A stretch of 64,000 bases of DNA from assembly GCF_001552195.1 (NCBI RefSeq), contig NZ_BCQS01000007.1, forward strand, positions 1 to 64,000, written 5' to 3'. A program made the position numbers and the translations under genes. The notes under the pieces are model-generated. The model was not told where the DNA came from and made no database searches. It was given only the letters and a program-made list of their open reading frames with translations. This stretch comes from Actinomadura latina NBRC 106108. GTDB taxonomy: Bacteria; Actinomycetota; Actinomycetes; Streptosporangiales; Streptosporangiaceae. Below are positions 1 to 8,520 of this stretch, in pieces; position 1 is the first letter of the stretch; each line of letters starts with the position of its first letter.

Positions 1-1
1 G

Positions 2-256
2 CGTGCCCGGCCGGCCGGGCACGCGGCCGCCGTACAGGTCCACCCGCGGCGCCGCGCACTCGTCGTCGGCGCCGCCACGCTCGTCATCGGCCTCGGCACC
101 GCCTCCTACGCCGCGGGCGGCCGGCAGGACGCGCCGACCGTCACGCCCGCCTTCGACCGGTTCGCCGTCGAGCACGCGCTGACCTCAGGGGACGCGCCGC
201 TGACCGACCCGCTCACCGACCCGGTCTACCAGGTCCAGGTCTCCCCGGGGCCGTGA
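2..256 (+). CDS. Anti-sigma factor, C-terminal part (5' end outside window)
   Basis: The open frame entering from the left edge gives about 84 residues and ends in TGA at 254-256. It has a basic stretch, one membrane segment (around ALVVGAATLVIGLG), then a short tail with FAVEHALTSGDAPL. This layout matches the C-terminus of actinobacterial anti-sigma factors of the RseA/zf-HC2 type, whose zinc-finger half would lie upstream of the window. The stop overlaps the GTG start of the RseB-like gene, and htrA and tatB follow, so it is probably the membrane anti-sigma of a SigE-type stress sigma factor. The cytoplasmic sigma-binding part is not visible, so the identity rests on the tail and the neighbours. 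Confidence 0.6.
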   Translation, partial: RARPAGHAAAVQVHPRRRALVVGAATLVIGLGTASYAAGGRQDAPTVTPAFDRFAVEHALTSGDAPLTDPLTDPVYQVQVSPGP

Positions 257-1422
257 CCGCACCGGCCGCGACCGGCGAGGGACGGCGCCGGAGGCGCTTC
301 GGGAGGCCCGGGGGGCCGTCCCTCCTCGAACGGTGCGGCGGGCGCGGGCGGCGGTGCGCCGTCCTGGCCGGCGGGATCGCGGGGGTGCTCGCGGTCGCCG
401 GGCTGCTGTCGGGCGATCCGGCCGCCGTCCGCCGCGTCCGCAGCGACCCCGGCGCCGTGGGGCTGCTGCGGGCCGCCGCCGAGGCCGCCCAGCGCGTCCC
501 GTACGAGGGGCGCCACTTCCTCACCACGTGGGACCGCAGCCGGTCCGCCACGTCCCGCGTCAGCGTGGCCCACCGGCCCGGCGAGGGCATCCGCTACCGG
601 TCCGGAGCGAGCGGGGCGGGGTACCGGCCCGAGCCGGCCGCCGGGGACACCACCGGCCTGACCCCGGAGACCCTCGCCCTGCTGACCCGCAACTACTCGG
701 TGGTGCGCGCCGAGGACGCGGCGGTCTGCGGGCGGCGGGCGCGCGTCGTCGAGGCCCGCCGGCCGGACGGCAGCCCCGCCGGGCGCTTCTGGATCGACCG
801 CGAGACCGGGCTGATGCTGCACCGGGAGCTGATCGACGCCACCGGGCGGCCGGTGGTCGTCACCGGGTTCAGCGAGATCAGCTTCACCATGCCGCCGGCG
901 GAGCACGCCGTGCTCGGCCAGCCCCGGGGCGGGCTGCTGCGCTTCCCCGGGTCCAGCGCGGGCGGGCCCGTCGAGGGCGCCGGGAGCGCGTGGGGCGAGC
1001 GGCTGGACCGTGCCGGGATCGCCGGGCTGCGCGACCGCGGCTGGCCCGTCCCGAAGGACCTGCCCGGCCGGCTCACCCTCTACGACGCGCGCCGCGAGCG
1101 GGGCGGCGGCGCCGTCCACCTCACCTACTCCGACGGCCTCGCCGCCGTGTCGGTGTTCGTGCAGCGCGGCAGCCTCGACGAGCGCGGCATGGCCGGCTGG
1201 CAGAAGACCTTCCGCCGGGGCCGGACGGTGTACCGGCGCGAGGCGCTGCGGCGCTGGGCCGTGTCCGCCGCGCACGGCTACGTCTACACCGTTCTGACCG
1301 ACGCCCCGCAGAGCACGGCGGAGGCGGTCGCGGTGAACATGCCGCACGGCACCGAACCGTTCTGGACGCGCGTCTCCCGCGGTGCGCGGCGCCTCACCTC
1401 GTCGGTGAATCCGTTCGACTGA
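253..1422 (+). CDS. RseB/MucB-like sigma-E regulatory protein
   Basis: 389 residues. A basic N-terminus is followed by one hydrophobic segment (about residues 37-53), then an extracytoplasmic domain. The stretch with GRFWIDRETGLMLHRE is typical of the MucB/RseB N-terminal LolA-like fold, which in proteobacteria binds the anti-sigma factor and senses mislocalised lipoprotein or LPS signals. A second domain starts near residue 240, as in the two-domain RseB. The GTG start overlaps the stop of the anti-sigma gene, indicating translational coupling, and htrA follows about 100 bp downstream. Role inferred: modulates release of the envelope-stress sigma factor. The ligand in a monoderm actinomycete is unknown. 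Confidence 0.75.
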   Translation: MTAPAATGEGRRRRRFGRPGGPSLLERCGGRGRRCAVLAGGIAGVLAVAGLLSGDPAAVRRVRSDPGAVGLLRAAAEAAQRVPYEGRHFLTTWDRSRSATSRVSVAHRPGEGIRYRSGASGAGYRPEPAAGDTTGLTPETLALLTRNYSVVRAEDAAVCGRRARVVEARRPDGSPAGRFWIDRETGLMLHRELIDATGRPVVVTGFSEISFTMPPAEHAVLGQPRGGLLRFPGSSAGGPVEGAGSAWGERLDRAGIAGLRDRGWPVPKDLPGRLTLYDARRERGGGAVHLTYSDGLAAVSVFVQRGSLDERGMAGWQKTFRRGRTVYRREALRRWAVSAAHGYVYTVLTDAPQSTAEAVAVNMPHGTEPFWTRVSRGARRLTSSVNPFD

Positions 1423-1524
1423 CCCGGGATGAGCCCATTGAATTCAGGTCTTATGCTCGCCACATGCCTTTCGGGGCAGCATGAGCACGGATGACGAGGA
1501 CCATGCTCGGTAGGAGAGATGGGG

Positions 1525-3270
1525 ATGACGGAAGACAACCGCGGGCCGGTCAGGGCGCCTTCGGAGGACGACGAGGTCGCCTCCGGCCGGGAGCCTGAGC
1601 GGCAGGAGGCGGCGGCTCCTCCCGAGACGGTGACCGACCAGGAGATCCCGGCGGCTCCGCCGGTGGACGGTCCCGAGCCGGCGGACGACCCGGAGCCCGC
1701 CCCCGGCGCGGCGGACGGCGACCGGCTGGTGGCCGGCGGGTTCGCCCCGCCGGACTCGCTCGGGGGCCTGCCGGACACCAGCGAGGACGTGTTCTCCCGC
1801 GGCGCCGCTGACATGGGGCCGCAGGAGGTGCCGCTGCAGGACGTCCGGCCGCACGACATGCCGCAGCCCCCGCCGCCCGTGCCGCTCGACAAGCCCGGCG
1901 CGGACGACGACCGCCCGCGGCCCGGGTTCGTCCCGCACAACCACGACCCGCGCGCCGCGCAGGGCGGCCCGCCCGGCGGCTGGCCGCACCAGTCCCACCA
2001 GGGTCCGCCGCCCGCGGGCGCCCGGCCGCCGCTGGCGCCGCCGCCCGCGCCGCTGGGACCGCCGCCCGGCGGTCCCGGTCCCCGCCCGATGTCGGGCTAC
2101 GGGATGCCGCCCGGCGGCACCGGGCCCAACTGGGCTCCCGTGCCGGCGATGCCGCCGTCCTCGCGCGGCGGGCCCGGCCTCGGGCTGCTCGCCGTCATCG
2201 CGCTGATCGTCGCGCTGGTGGCCGGGGCGCTCGGCGCCGGGATCGGCGTGATCGCCACCAACGGCGACGGCGGCGGCGGCTCGGTGAGCCTCGGCGGCGG
2301 CAGCGGCAGCGACGCCAAGGTGCAGAACCGCCCGCCGGACTCCGTCGCCGGGGTCGCGCAGCGGGTGCTGCCGAGCGTCGTGATGATCCGCGTGCAGTCC
2401 GCGCAGGGCGAGGTCGGCGGGACCGGCTTCATCGTCAACGGCGGCTACGTCATCACCAACAACCATGTCGTCGCGGGCGCGGGCGGCGGGCAGATCCAGA
2501 TCGTCTTCAACGACAAGAAGACGCTGCCCGCGACCGTCAAGGGCGCCGACCCGAGCTCGGACGTCGCCGTCCTCAAGCCGGCGGGCCGGCACTCGCTGCC
2601 GGCGCTGCCGCTCGGCGACTCCGCCAAGATCGCCGTCGGTGACCCGGTGATCGCGATCGGCTCGCCGCTCGGCCTGCAGGGCTCGGTCACCACCGGCATC
2701 GTCAGCTCGCTGAACCGGGCCGTGCCCACGCAGGGCGAGGGCGGCGGCGACGCGTCCTACCTGAACGCGATCCAGACCGACGCGGCGATCAACCCCGGCA
2801 ACTCGGGCGGTCCGCTGGTGGACGCGAGCGGCCGCGTCATCGGCATCAACACCGCGATCGCGACGCTCGGCGGCCAGTCGCTCGGCGGCGAGCAGCAGAG
2901 CGGCAGCATCGGCCTCGGCTTCGCGATCCCGATCAACCAGGGCAAGCGGGTCGCCGAGGAGATCATCCGCAGCGGCACCGTCCGGCAGGCCAAGCTCGGC
3001 GTGTTCCCGGATCCGCGCTACCAGGACGGCGGCGCCAAGATCATGTCGCAGCAGGTCAACGGGCAGGACCCGGTGATCAAGGGCGGCCCGGCGGACAAGG
3101 CGGGGCTGAAGCCCGGCGACGTCATCACCAAGATCGACGACAAGCCGATCGAGGACGCCACCGACCTGATCGCGCAGATCCGCAGCCGCGCCCCCGGCGA
3201 CCGGATCAAGCTGACCTACGAGCGCGACGGCAAGGAGAGCACGGCCCAGGTGACCTTGGGCGCCGACTAG
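1525..3270 (+). CDS. htrA: HtrA/DegP-type membrane-anchored serine protease with PDZ domain
   Basis: About 581 residues. A long acidic then Pro/Gly-rich cytoplasmic region (to about residue 215) precedes one membrane helix (about 218-245). The trypsin-like domain follows with catalytic His314 (in NNHVV), Asp346 (SSDVAVLKP) and Ser427 (NPGNSGGPL). A C-terminal PDZ domain holds GPADKAGLKPGD. It is expected to degrade or refold damaged exported proteins outside the membrane. ATG 1525 is chosen because AGGAG at 1512-1516 is 8 nt upstream; an ATG at 1519 lies too close to that site. Position after the anti-sigma/RseB pair and before tatB matches the mycobacterial sigE-rseA-htrA-tatB order, which suggests control by that sigma factor. 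Confidence 0.93.
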   Translation: MTEDNRGPVRAPSEDDEVASGREPERQEAAAPPETVTDQEIPAAPPVDGPEPADDPEPAPGAADGDRLVAGGFAPPDSLGGLPDTSEDVFSRGAADMGPQEVPLQDVRPHDMPQPPPPVPLDKPGADDDRPRPGFVPHNHDPRAAQGGPPGGWPHQSHQGPPPAGARPPLAPPPAPLGPPPGGPGPRPMSGYGMPPGGTGPNWAPVPAMPPSSRGGPGLGLLAVIALIVALVAGALGAGIGVIATNGDGGGGSVSLGGGSGSDAKVQNRPPDSVAGVAQRVLPSVVMIRVQSAQGEVGGTGFIVNGGYVITNNHVVAGAGGGQIQIVFNDKKTLPATVKGADPSSDVAVLKPAGRHSLPALPLGDSAKIAVGDPVIAIGSPLGLQGSVTTGIVSSLNRAVPTQGEGGGDASYLNAIQTDAAINPGNSGGPLVDASGRVIGINTAIATLGGQSLGGEQQSGSIGLGFAIPINQGKRVAEEIIRSGTVRQAKLGVFPDPRYQDGGAKIMSQQVNGQDPVIKGGPADKAGLKPGDVITKIDDKPIEDATDLIAQIRSRAPGDRIKLTYERDGKESTAQVTLGAD

Positions 3271-3365
3271 ACGGCAGGACGTGCAGGTCCGGTTCGTCCG
3301 GGCTCGGGATACGCTGAGGGGGCCGGTCCGGGCGGACCGGCCCCCGACGGCTTGTGGAGGACGGG

Positions 3366-3719
3366 TTGTTCGACGTCGGACTCGGTGAGATGGCGGTGCT
3401 CGTCGTCCTCGCCCTGGTCATCTTCGGCGACAAGCTGCCGCAGGTCGCCGGGCAGGCCGGACGCATGCTGCGGCAGTTCCGGCAGATGGCCGACAGCGCC
3501 AAGGCGGACCTTCAGGAGGGCCTCGGGCCGGAGTTCAAGGACTTCGATCTGAACGACCTCAACCCCAAGACGTTCGTCCGCAAGCACCTGCTGGACGACG
3601 ACGACACCTACCCGGCCAAGAACGGCACGGGCCTCTTCGACGACGAGCCCTCCTACGCGACCATGGCCGGCGGCCTCGAAACCGGCGAGCGCCCCCCGTT
3701 CGACAACGAGGCCACTTAG
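3366..3719 (+). CDS. tatB: Sec-independent (Tat) translocase subunit TatB
   Basis: 117 residues from TTG 3366, which gives the usual start MFDVGLGEM. GGAGG (3356-3360) sits 5 nt upstream of this TTG; an in-frame GTG at 3354 overlaps that site and is less likely. One N-terminal transmembrane helix with the conserved FGDKLP hinge is followed by an amphipathic helix and an acidic tail. TatB forms the twin-arginine receptor with TatC and passes folded proteins to TatA. The segment FKDFDLNDLNPKTFVRKHL is characteristic of actinomycete TatB. It follows htrA by about 95 bp and is likely in the same stress-linked transcription unit. Confidence 0.93.
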   Translation: MFDVGLGEMAVLVVLALVIFGDKLPQVAGQAGRMLRQFRQMADSAKADLQEGLGPEFKDFDLNDLNPKTFVRKHLLDDDDTYPAKNGTGLFDDEPSYATMAGGLETGERPPFDNEAT

Positions 3720-3767
3720 CCCAGGGGCTCGACTCCCTGGAACCCCCGGTCAGACCTCGAACCCGTC

Positions 3768-3798
3768 AGGGCCGGGCGCCCTCCGGCTGCCCGGCCCT
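3768..3798. terminator. Bidirectional terminator hairpin between tatB and mrp
   Basis: A perfect 10-bp stem (AGGGCCGGGC at 3768-3777 pairs with 3789-3798) with an 11-nt loop lies between the convergent stops of tatB and mrp. There is only a short T run, which is usual for actinomycete hairpin terminators. Confidence 0.7.
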
Positions 3799-3816
3799 TC
3801 CGGCGGTCGCGGGGAC

Positions 3817-4965
3817 CTACCTCCCCTTCGGGCTGATGCCGAGGGACATGCCGGCGAGGCCGCGGCTGCGGCCGGCCAGCTTGTCGGCGATGGTGCGCAG
3901 TTCCTTCGCGGCGCCGGCGTCGGGGTCCGACAGGACCAGCGGGACGCCGTTGTCGCCGCCCTCGCGGAGCCGCGGGTCGATCTGCACCTGGCCGAGCATG
4001 GGGACGCGGGTCCCGAGCGTCTTCGTGAGCGCGTCCGCGACCGTCTGGCCGCCGCCCTCGCCGAAGATGAACTGCTGCTCGCCGCAGTGCGGGCACGACA
4101 GGTAGGACATGTTCTCGATCACGCCGACGACCTGCTGGTGCGTCTGCGCGGCGATCGCGCCCGCCCGCTCGGCCACCTCGGCGGCGGCCTGCTGCGGGGT
4201 GGTGACGACGAGGATCTCCGCGGACGGCAGCAGCTGCGCGACGGAGATCGCGATGTCGCCGGTGCCGGGCGGCAGGTCCATCAGCAGGATGTCGAGGTCG
4301 CCCCAGTACACGTCCGAGAGGAACTGCTGGAGCGCGCGGTGCAGCATCGGCCCGCGCCACACGACCGGCTGGTTCCCGGCGGTGAACATGCCGACGGAGA
4401 TCACGCTCACGTCGTGCGCCGTCGGCGGCAGGATCATGTCCTCGACCTTGGTGGGGGCGTTCTTGACGCCCAGCATCCGCGGCACCGAGTGGCCGTAGAT
4501 GTCGGCGTCCACGACCCCGACCTTGCGGCCCTGCGCGGCCAGCGCGGCGGCGAGGTTCACGGTCACCGACGACTTGCCGACGCCGCCCTTGCCGCTCGCC
4601 ACCGCGTACACCTTGGTCAGCGAGTTGGGCTTGGCGAACGGGATCTCCTTGGCGGCCTGCCCGCCGCGGAGCTTGGTCTGCAGGTCCTTGCGCTGCTCCT
4701 CGCTCATCACGTCGAGGTCGACCTGGACGGAGGCGACCCCGTCGAGTTTGGAGACGGCCTCCGTGACGCGTTTGGTAATGGTGTCCTTCATCGGACACCC
4801 CGCCACGGTCAGGTAGACGCCGACACGGACGGTGCCGTCCGAGGCGATGTCGACGCTCTTGACCATGTCGAGCTCGGTGATGGGCTTGTGGATCTCTGGA
4901 TCGTTCACCGTGGCGAGAGCCTCGGTCACCCGCTCGGTCGTCAACTGGGAGGCCATGCCTCCCAT
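3817..4965 (-). CDS. mrp: Mrp/ApbC-family iron-sulfur cluster carrier ATPase
   Basis: About 382 residues. The N-terminal 90 residues form a MIP18/DUF59 domain (NDPEIHKPITELDM, and the AGCPMKD motif with Cys). The rest is a deviant-Walker P-loop NTPase (SGKGGVGKSSVTVNL) with a C-terminal CPHCG pair expected to bridge a dimer and bind a 4Fe-4S cluster. Mrp proteins bind and transfer Fe-S clusters to apo-enzymes in an ATP-dependent way. The open frame continues far upstream, but homology starts at MGGMASQL, so ATG 4965 (or 4956, preceded by GGGAGG only 1 nt away) is the start. Its position beside htrA-tatB matches Mycobacterium. Confidence 0.92.
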   Translation of the reverse strand: MGGMASQLTTERVTEALATVNDPEIHKPITELDMVKSVDIASDGTVRVGVYLTVAGCPMKDTITKRVTEAVSKLDGVASVQVDLDVMSEEQRKDLQTKLRGGQAAKEIPFAKPNSLTKVYAVASGKGGVGKSSVTVNLAAALAAQGRKVGVVDADIYGHSVPRMLGVKNAPTKVEDMILPPTAHDVSVISVGMFTAGNQPVVWRGPMLHRALQQFLSDVYWGDLDILLMDLPPGTGDIAISVAQLLPSAEILVVTTPQQAAAEVAERAGAIAAQTHQQVVGVIENMSYLSCPHCGEQQFIFGEGGGQTVADALTKTLGTRVPMLGQVQIDPRLREGGDNGVPLVLSDPDAGAAKELRTIADKLAGRSRGLAGMSLGISPKGR

Positions 4966-5067
4966 GGTATGAACCCCGAGGCCGTACCCGTTAATCAGGG
5001 TGTCCGTCCTCACATGTCGCGTGCGTCTCCATCGCGCGGACGACCCCGCGGCCGTAACATCGGTTCG

Positions 5068-5523
5068 GTGACCGACGGTACCCTCACGGCCGCGGAGCTG
5101 GTCGTCTGGCGGACCATGCTGCGGGCGCAGGCGCAGCTCTCCCGCCGCCTGCAGGCCGACCTGCTGGCCCGGCACGGCCTCGCGCTCGGGGCCTACGAGG
5201 TGCTGATGCACCTCGGCGAGGCGGCGGGCGGGCGGCTGCGGATGAACGACCTCGCCGACCGCGTCCTGCTGTCGCGCAGCGGGCTGACCCGGCTCGTCGA
5301 CCGGCTGCAGCGCGACGGGCTGGTCGTCCGGCAGTCCTGCGCGGACGACGCGCGCGGCCTGTACGCCGCGCTGACCGCCGCCGGCCGGGACCGGCTCGCC
5401 GACGCCGTCCCCACCTACCGGCAGGGCGTCCAGGACCACATGCTCAGCCGGCTGGACGAGTCCGACCTGCGCACTCTCGGGCACATCCTCGACAAGCTCG
5501 CCGACGAGCGGCTCCCCGTCTGA
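5068..5523 (+). CDS. MarR-family transcriptional regulator
   Basis: 151 residues from GTG 5068. The winged-helix region has ALGAYEVLMHLGEA, the recognition helix LLSRSGLTRLVDRL and the wing RDGLVVRQSCADDARG, all as in MarR proteins, followed by the dimerising C-terminal helices. No Shine-Dalgarno is seen. TAACAT at about 5055-5060 lies 7 nt before the GTG, so the transcript may be leaderless. It is divergent from mrp with about 100 bp between starts. The wing carries Cys (QSCADDAR), so redox sensing is possible but not shown. The target is unknown. Confidence 0.85.
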   Translation: MTDGTLTAAELVVWRTMLRAQAQLSRRLQADLLARHGLALGAYEVLMHLGEAAGGRLRMNDLADRVLLSRSGLTRLVDRLQRDGLVVRQSCADDARGLYAALTAAGRDRLADAVPTYRQGVQDHMLSRLDESDLRTLGHILDKLADERLPV

Positions 5524-5580
5524 ACACGGCGGCGGCGAACCACCCATCACCAGATTGGCCGACGTCCCTGGGCAGTACAC

Positions 5581-6081
5581 CTAGGGGACGTGCTCCTTCG
5601 CGTCCAGGTCCCTGATGATCTGCTGGAGCTCCGAGCGCAGGAAGTCGCGGGTGACGACCTCGTTGAGCGCCACCCGCAACCCGGCGATCTCCCGCGTCAG
5701 GTACTCGGTGTCGGCGATGCTGCGATCGCCCCGCGCCCGGTCCTGCTCGTACTGGACGCGGTCCCGGTCATCCTGCCGGTTCTGCGCGAGCAGGATCAGC
5801 GGCGCGGCGTAGGACGCCTGGAGCGACAGGATCAGCGTCAGGAAGATGAACGGGTACGGGTCCCACCGCAGGAACGACGGGGCGAACACGTTCCAGATCA
5901 GCCACACCGCGATGAACCCGGTCATGTAGACGATGAACCTGGCCGTGCCGAGGAACCGCGCGATCCGCTCCGACAGCCGACCGAACGACTCGGGGTCGTA
6001 GTGGATCCGCGGCAGCAGCGTGCGGCGGATCTCCCTCGGCTGGTCCAGGCGCGCGGTCATCGGGCGTGTCGTCATCATCAT
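5581..6081 (-). CDS. DUF1003 inner-membrane protein
   Basis: 166 residues from ATG 6081, which overlaps the stop of the upstream CBS/MgtE-N gene as ATGA. It has two closely spaced membrane helices (FIVYMTGFIAVWLIWNVF and FIFLTLILSLQASYAAPLIL) separated by a short loop, then NRQDDRDR and a charged C-terminal coiled region. This is the DUF1003 family. The same pair (CBS/MgtE-N protein followed by DUF1003) lies near mrp in mycobacteria. The coupling suggests the two proteins work together, possibly in divalent-cation handling, but no biochemical role is established to my knowledge. Confidence 0.85.
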   Translation of the reverse strand: MMMTTRPMTARLDQPREIRRTLLPRIHYDPESFGRLSERIARFLGTARFIVYMTGFIAVWLIWNVFAPSFLRWDPYPFIFLTLILSLQASYAAPLILLAQNRQDDRDRVQYEQDRARGDRSIADTEYLTREIAGLRVALNEVVTRDFLRSELQQIIRDLDAKEHVP

Positions 6082-7394
6082 GTGGTCCCCCGGAGTGCCT
6101 CTTCCTCGGGATCCGCGGACTCCTCGGCGGCGGTGTCCATCACGGCCTCCCGCCAGTCCTCGGGCAGCAGGTGGTCGAGCACGTCGTCGATCGTCACGGC
6201 GCCGAGCAGATGGCCGTTGTCGTCCACGACGGCGCCCGCGACGAGGTTGTAGGTGGCCAGGAACATCGCGACGGCCTCCAGCGACATGGTGGGGCGCAGC
6301 GGGTCCAGCTCCGCGTCCACGATGCCGCTGACGAGCGTCGGCGGCGGCTCGCGCAGCAGCTTCTGGAAGTGCACCGTGCCGAGGTACTGGCCGGTCGGCG
6401 TCGCGGTCGGCGGCCGGCACACGTACACCTGCGCGGCCAGCGCCGGGTTCAGGTCGGGGTTGCGGATCAGCGCGAGCGCCTCGGCGACCGTCGCGTCCGG
6501 CGGGACGATCACCGGGTCGGTGGTCATCAGCCCGCCCGCCGAGTGGTCGGGGTAGGTGAGCAGCCGCCGCACCGGCGCGGCGTCCTGCGGCTCCATCAGC
6601 GTCAGCAGCCGCTCCCGCTGCTCGGTGGGCAGCTCCCCGAGCAGGTCGGCGGCGTCGTCGGGGCCCATGGCCTCCAGGACGTCGGCGGCCCGATCCACGC
6701 CGAGCTTGCCGAGGATCTCGACCTGGTCGTCCTCGGGCAGCTCCTCCAGGACGTCGGCGAGCCGCTCGTCGTCGAGCGCCGCCGCGACCTCGGTGCGCCG
6801 CTTCGACGGCAGCTCGTGCACGATGTTGGCGAGGTCGGCGGCCTTCATCTGGCCGAACGCGGCGATCAGCCCGGCGGCGCCCTGGCCGTGCTCGACCGCG
6901 GAGAACCCCTCCACGGCGTCCCAGTCGACGATCATGCTCTCCCCGCGCTTGCGCAGCCCGCGGCCGGTTCGGCGGCTGACGGCGACCTTCGCGACCAGCC
7001 AGTCCCGGGTGCGGGTGGGCTCCATCGCCACGTCCACGACGGAGACCGGCTCACCGTCGCCTGAGAACCGGACCGTCCGGTCGAGCATCTCCGCGATGAC
7101 CAGCGTCTCCGACTCGCGCTTCTGGAAACGCCGCATGTTCAGCCGCCCGTCGAAGATGATCGCGTCCGCCTCGATCACCGTCACCCGGGTGATCGGCAGG
7201 AACACCGCCCGCCTGGACGCGACCTCCACCACGAGCCCGAGCACCCGCGGCGGGCGCGGCGCCAGCCGCAGCGCGACCACGACATCGCGGACCCTGCCCA
7301 CCTGGTCCCCGGCCGGGTCGAACACCGCGATGCCCGCCAGCCGGGCGATGAACACCCGTGTCGGAGCTGCGCTCATGGACGGGACACTACCCAT
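6078..7394 (-). CDS. PRC-barrel / MgtE-N / CBS-pair protein lacking a channel domain
   Basis: 438 residues. The N-terminal ~170 residues resemble a PRC barrel (VFDPAGDQVGRVRDVVV). A superhelical MgtE N-domain follows, with repeats such as RLADVLEELPEDDQVEILGKL and GPDDAADLLGELP. A CBS pair is at the end (GGLMTTDPVIVPPDATVAEAL; GAVTIDDVLDHL). MgtE magnesium channels have this same cytosolic Mg2+-sensing module followed by five membrane helices; here the membrane part is absent. It may be a free regulatory subunit, plausibly acting with the coupled DUF1003 membrane protein. Start ATG 7394 is used; ATG 7376 is an alternative. Confidence 0.85.
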   Translation of the reverse strand: MGSVPSMSAAPTRVFIARLAGIAVFDPAGDQVGRVRDVVVALRLAPRPPRVLGLVVEVASRRAVFLPITRVTVIEADAIIFDGRLNMRRFQKRESETLVIAEMLDRTVRFSGDGEPVSVVDVAMEPTRTRDWLVAKVAVSRRTGRGLRKRGESMIVDWDAVEGFSAVEHGQGAAGLIAAFGQMKAADLANIVHELPSKRRTEVAAALDDERLADVLEELPEDDQVEILGKLGVDRAADVLEAMGPDDAADLLGELPTEQRERLLTLMEPQDAAPVRRLLTYPDHSAGGLMTTDPVIVPPDATVAEALALIRNPDLNPALAAQVYVCRPPTATPTGQYLGTVHFQKLLREPPPTLVSGIVDAELDPLRPTMSLEAVAMFLATYNLVAGAVVDDNGHLLGAVTIDDVLDHLLPEDWREAVMDTAAEESADPEEEALRGTT

Positions 7395-7546
7395 GATCGC
7401 CCCCTTGATCCGGACCCGCCCCGGTTCCGCCCCTCTTCAGCCCCCGAAAATCGGCCCGACCGCAATTCGGGCCATTGGTGTTCCTTTTTCAGAGGACGAG
7501 AGCATGCGGGTGTGCCGGGGGACCATGCGCGCGGAATGACCGGAGA

Positions 7547-7573
7547 TGTCACATTCAGGGTGGGTGCCTCGTT
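7547..7573 (+). promoter_or_regulatory. ECF41-type promoter upstream of the sigma factor gene
   Basis: TGTCACA at 7547-7553, a 16-nt spacer, then CGTT at 7570-7573, about 50 bp before the sigma gene start. The reported consensus for ECF41 sigma factors is TGTCACA in the -35 region and CGTC in the -10 region, so only the last base of the -10 differs. This fits autoregulation. Confidence 0.65.
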
Positions 7574-7623
7574 GTGAGAAGTGATGTTTTGATGGGCATC
7601 CCGGCATGCGAGGCTGAACAACC

Positions 7624-8520
7624 ATGGACGAGTCCGTTGAACCCTTCGAGGAGCACCGCAACCTGCTGTTCGCGGTGGCCTACCGGATGCTCGGCACGGC
7701 GGCCGATGCCGAGGACGCCGTGCAGGACGCCTGGCTGCGCTGGTCCGCGGGGGACCGGTCCGGCGTGGCCGACCCGAAGGCGTACCTCGTCCGGATCACC
7801 ACCAACGTCGCGCTCGACCGGCTGCGGTCCGCGCAGGTCCGGCGCGAGACCTATGTCGGGCCGTGGCTGCCGGAGCCGATGCTGACGTCCCCGGACGTCG
7901 CCGAGGACGCCGAGCTGTCGGAGTCGGTGTCGATGGCGATGCTGGTCGTCCTGGAGACGCTGAGTCCGCTCGAACGGGCCGTCTTCGTCCTCAAGGAGGT
8001 CTTCGGCTACCCGTTCGCGGAGATCGCGAAGGCGCTGGACCGGTCGGAGGCGTCCGTGCGGCAGGTCGGGACCCGCGCCCGCAAGCACGTGGAGGCGCGG
8101 CGCCCCCGCTTCGAGGCGGACGGCGCCGAGCGGCGCGCCGCGACCGAGCGGTTCCTCGACGCGGTCCTCGGCGGCGACATCAACCGGCTCATGGAGGTCC
8201 TCGCCCCCGACGTCGCGCTGTGGTCGGACGGCGGCGGCAAGGTCCGCGCGCCGCGCCGGGTGATCTTGGGCGCCGACAAGGTGGGCCGCTTCCTCGGCGG
8301 GATCCGCGGCGTGACGTACGCGGGCGTCGCCCCCGCCGACATGCGGTTCCGGCGCGTCGAGATGAACGGCGAGCCGGCCGTCGTGGTGGACGGCCCGGAC
8401 GGCCCGATCACCGTCTTCACGGTCGACATCGACCCGGCCGGGCAGGTCCAGACGGTCCACCTGGTCGCCAACCCGGACAAGCTGCGCGCCGTCGCGGAGG
8501 GCCGCCGGCTCCCGATGTAG
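7624..8520 (+). CDS. ECF41-family (SigJ-like) RNA polymerase sigma factor with fused SnoaL-like domain
   Basis: 298 residues. Sigma2 has the FAVAYRMLGTAADAEDAVQ core and sigma4 has ETLSPLERAVFVLKEVFGY. An SnoaL/NTF2-like extension of about 120 residues follows sigma4. Three motifs typical of ECF41 are present: WLPEP in the linker, DGGGK in the extension and NPDKL near the C-terminus. In this group the extension replaces a separate anti-sigma factor and controls core-polymerase binding. ECF41 genes usually sit beside a carboxymuconolactone decarboxylase, oxidoreductase or epimerase target gene; none is adjacent here, since the next gene is a convergent unknown protein. The gene therefore looks like an orphan ECF41 controlling itself and perhaps distant targets. 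Confidence 0.92.
   Translation: MDESVEPFEEHRNLLFAVAYRMLGTAADAEDAVQDAWLRWSAGDRSGVADPKAYLVRITTNVALDRLRSAQVRRETYVGPWLPEPMLTSPDVAEDAELSESVSMAMLVVLETLSPLERAVFVLKEVFGYPFAEIAKALDRSEASVRQVGTRARKHVEARRPRFEADGAERRAATERFLDAVLGGDINRLMEVLAPDVALWSDGGGKVRAPRRVILGADKVGRFLGGIRGVTYAGVAPADMRFRRVEMNGEPAVVVDGPDGPITVFTVDIDPAGQVQTVHLVANPDKLRAVAEGRRLPM

Noticed and set aside
4966..5580. N-terminal extension of the Mrp frame
   Set aside because: It runs antisense through the MarR gene; Mrp homology begins at the Met near 4965.
7453..7488. GGCCCGA hairpin followed by a T run upstream of the sigma gene
   Set aside because: The stem is only 7 bp and the T run is 11 nt away; no gene ends just upstream, so a terminator call is not supported.
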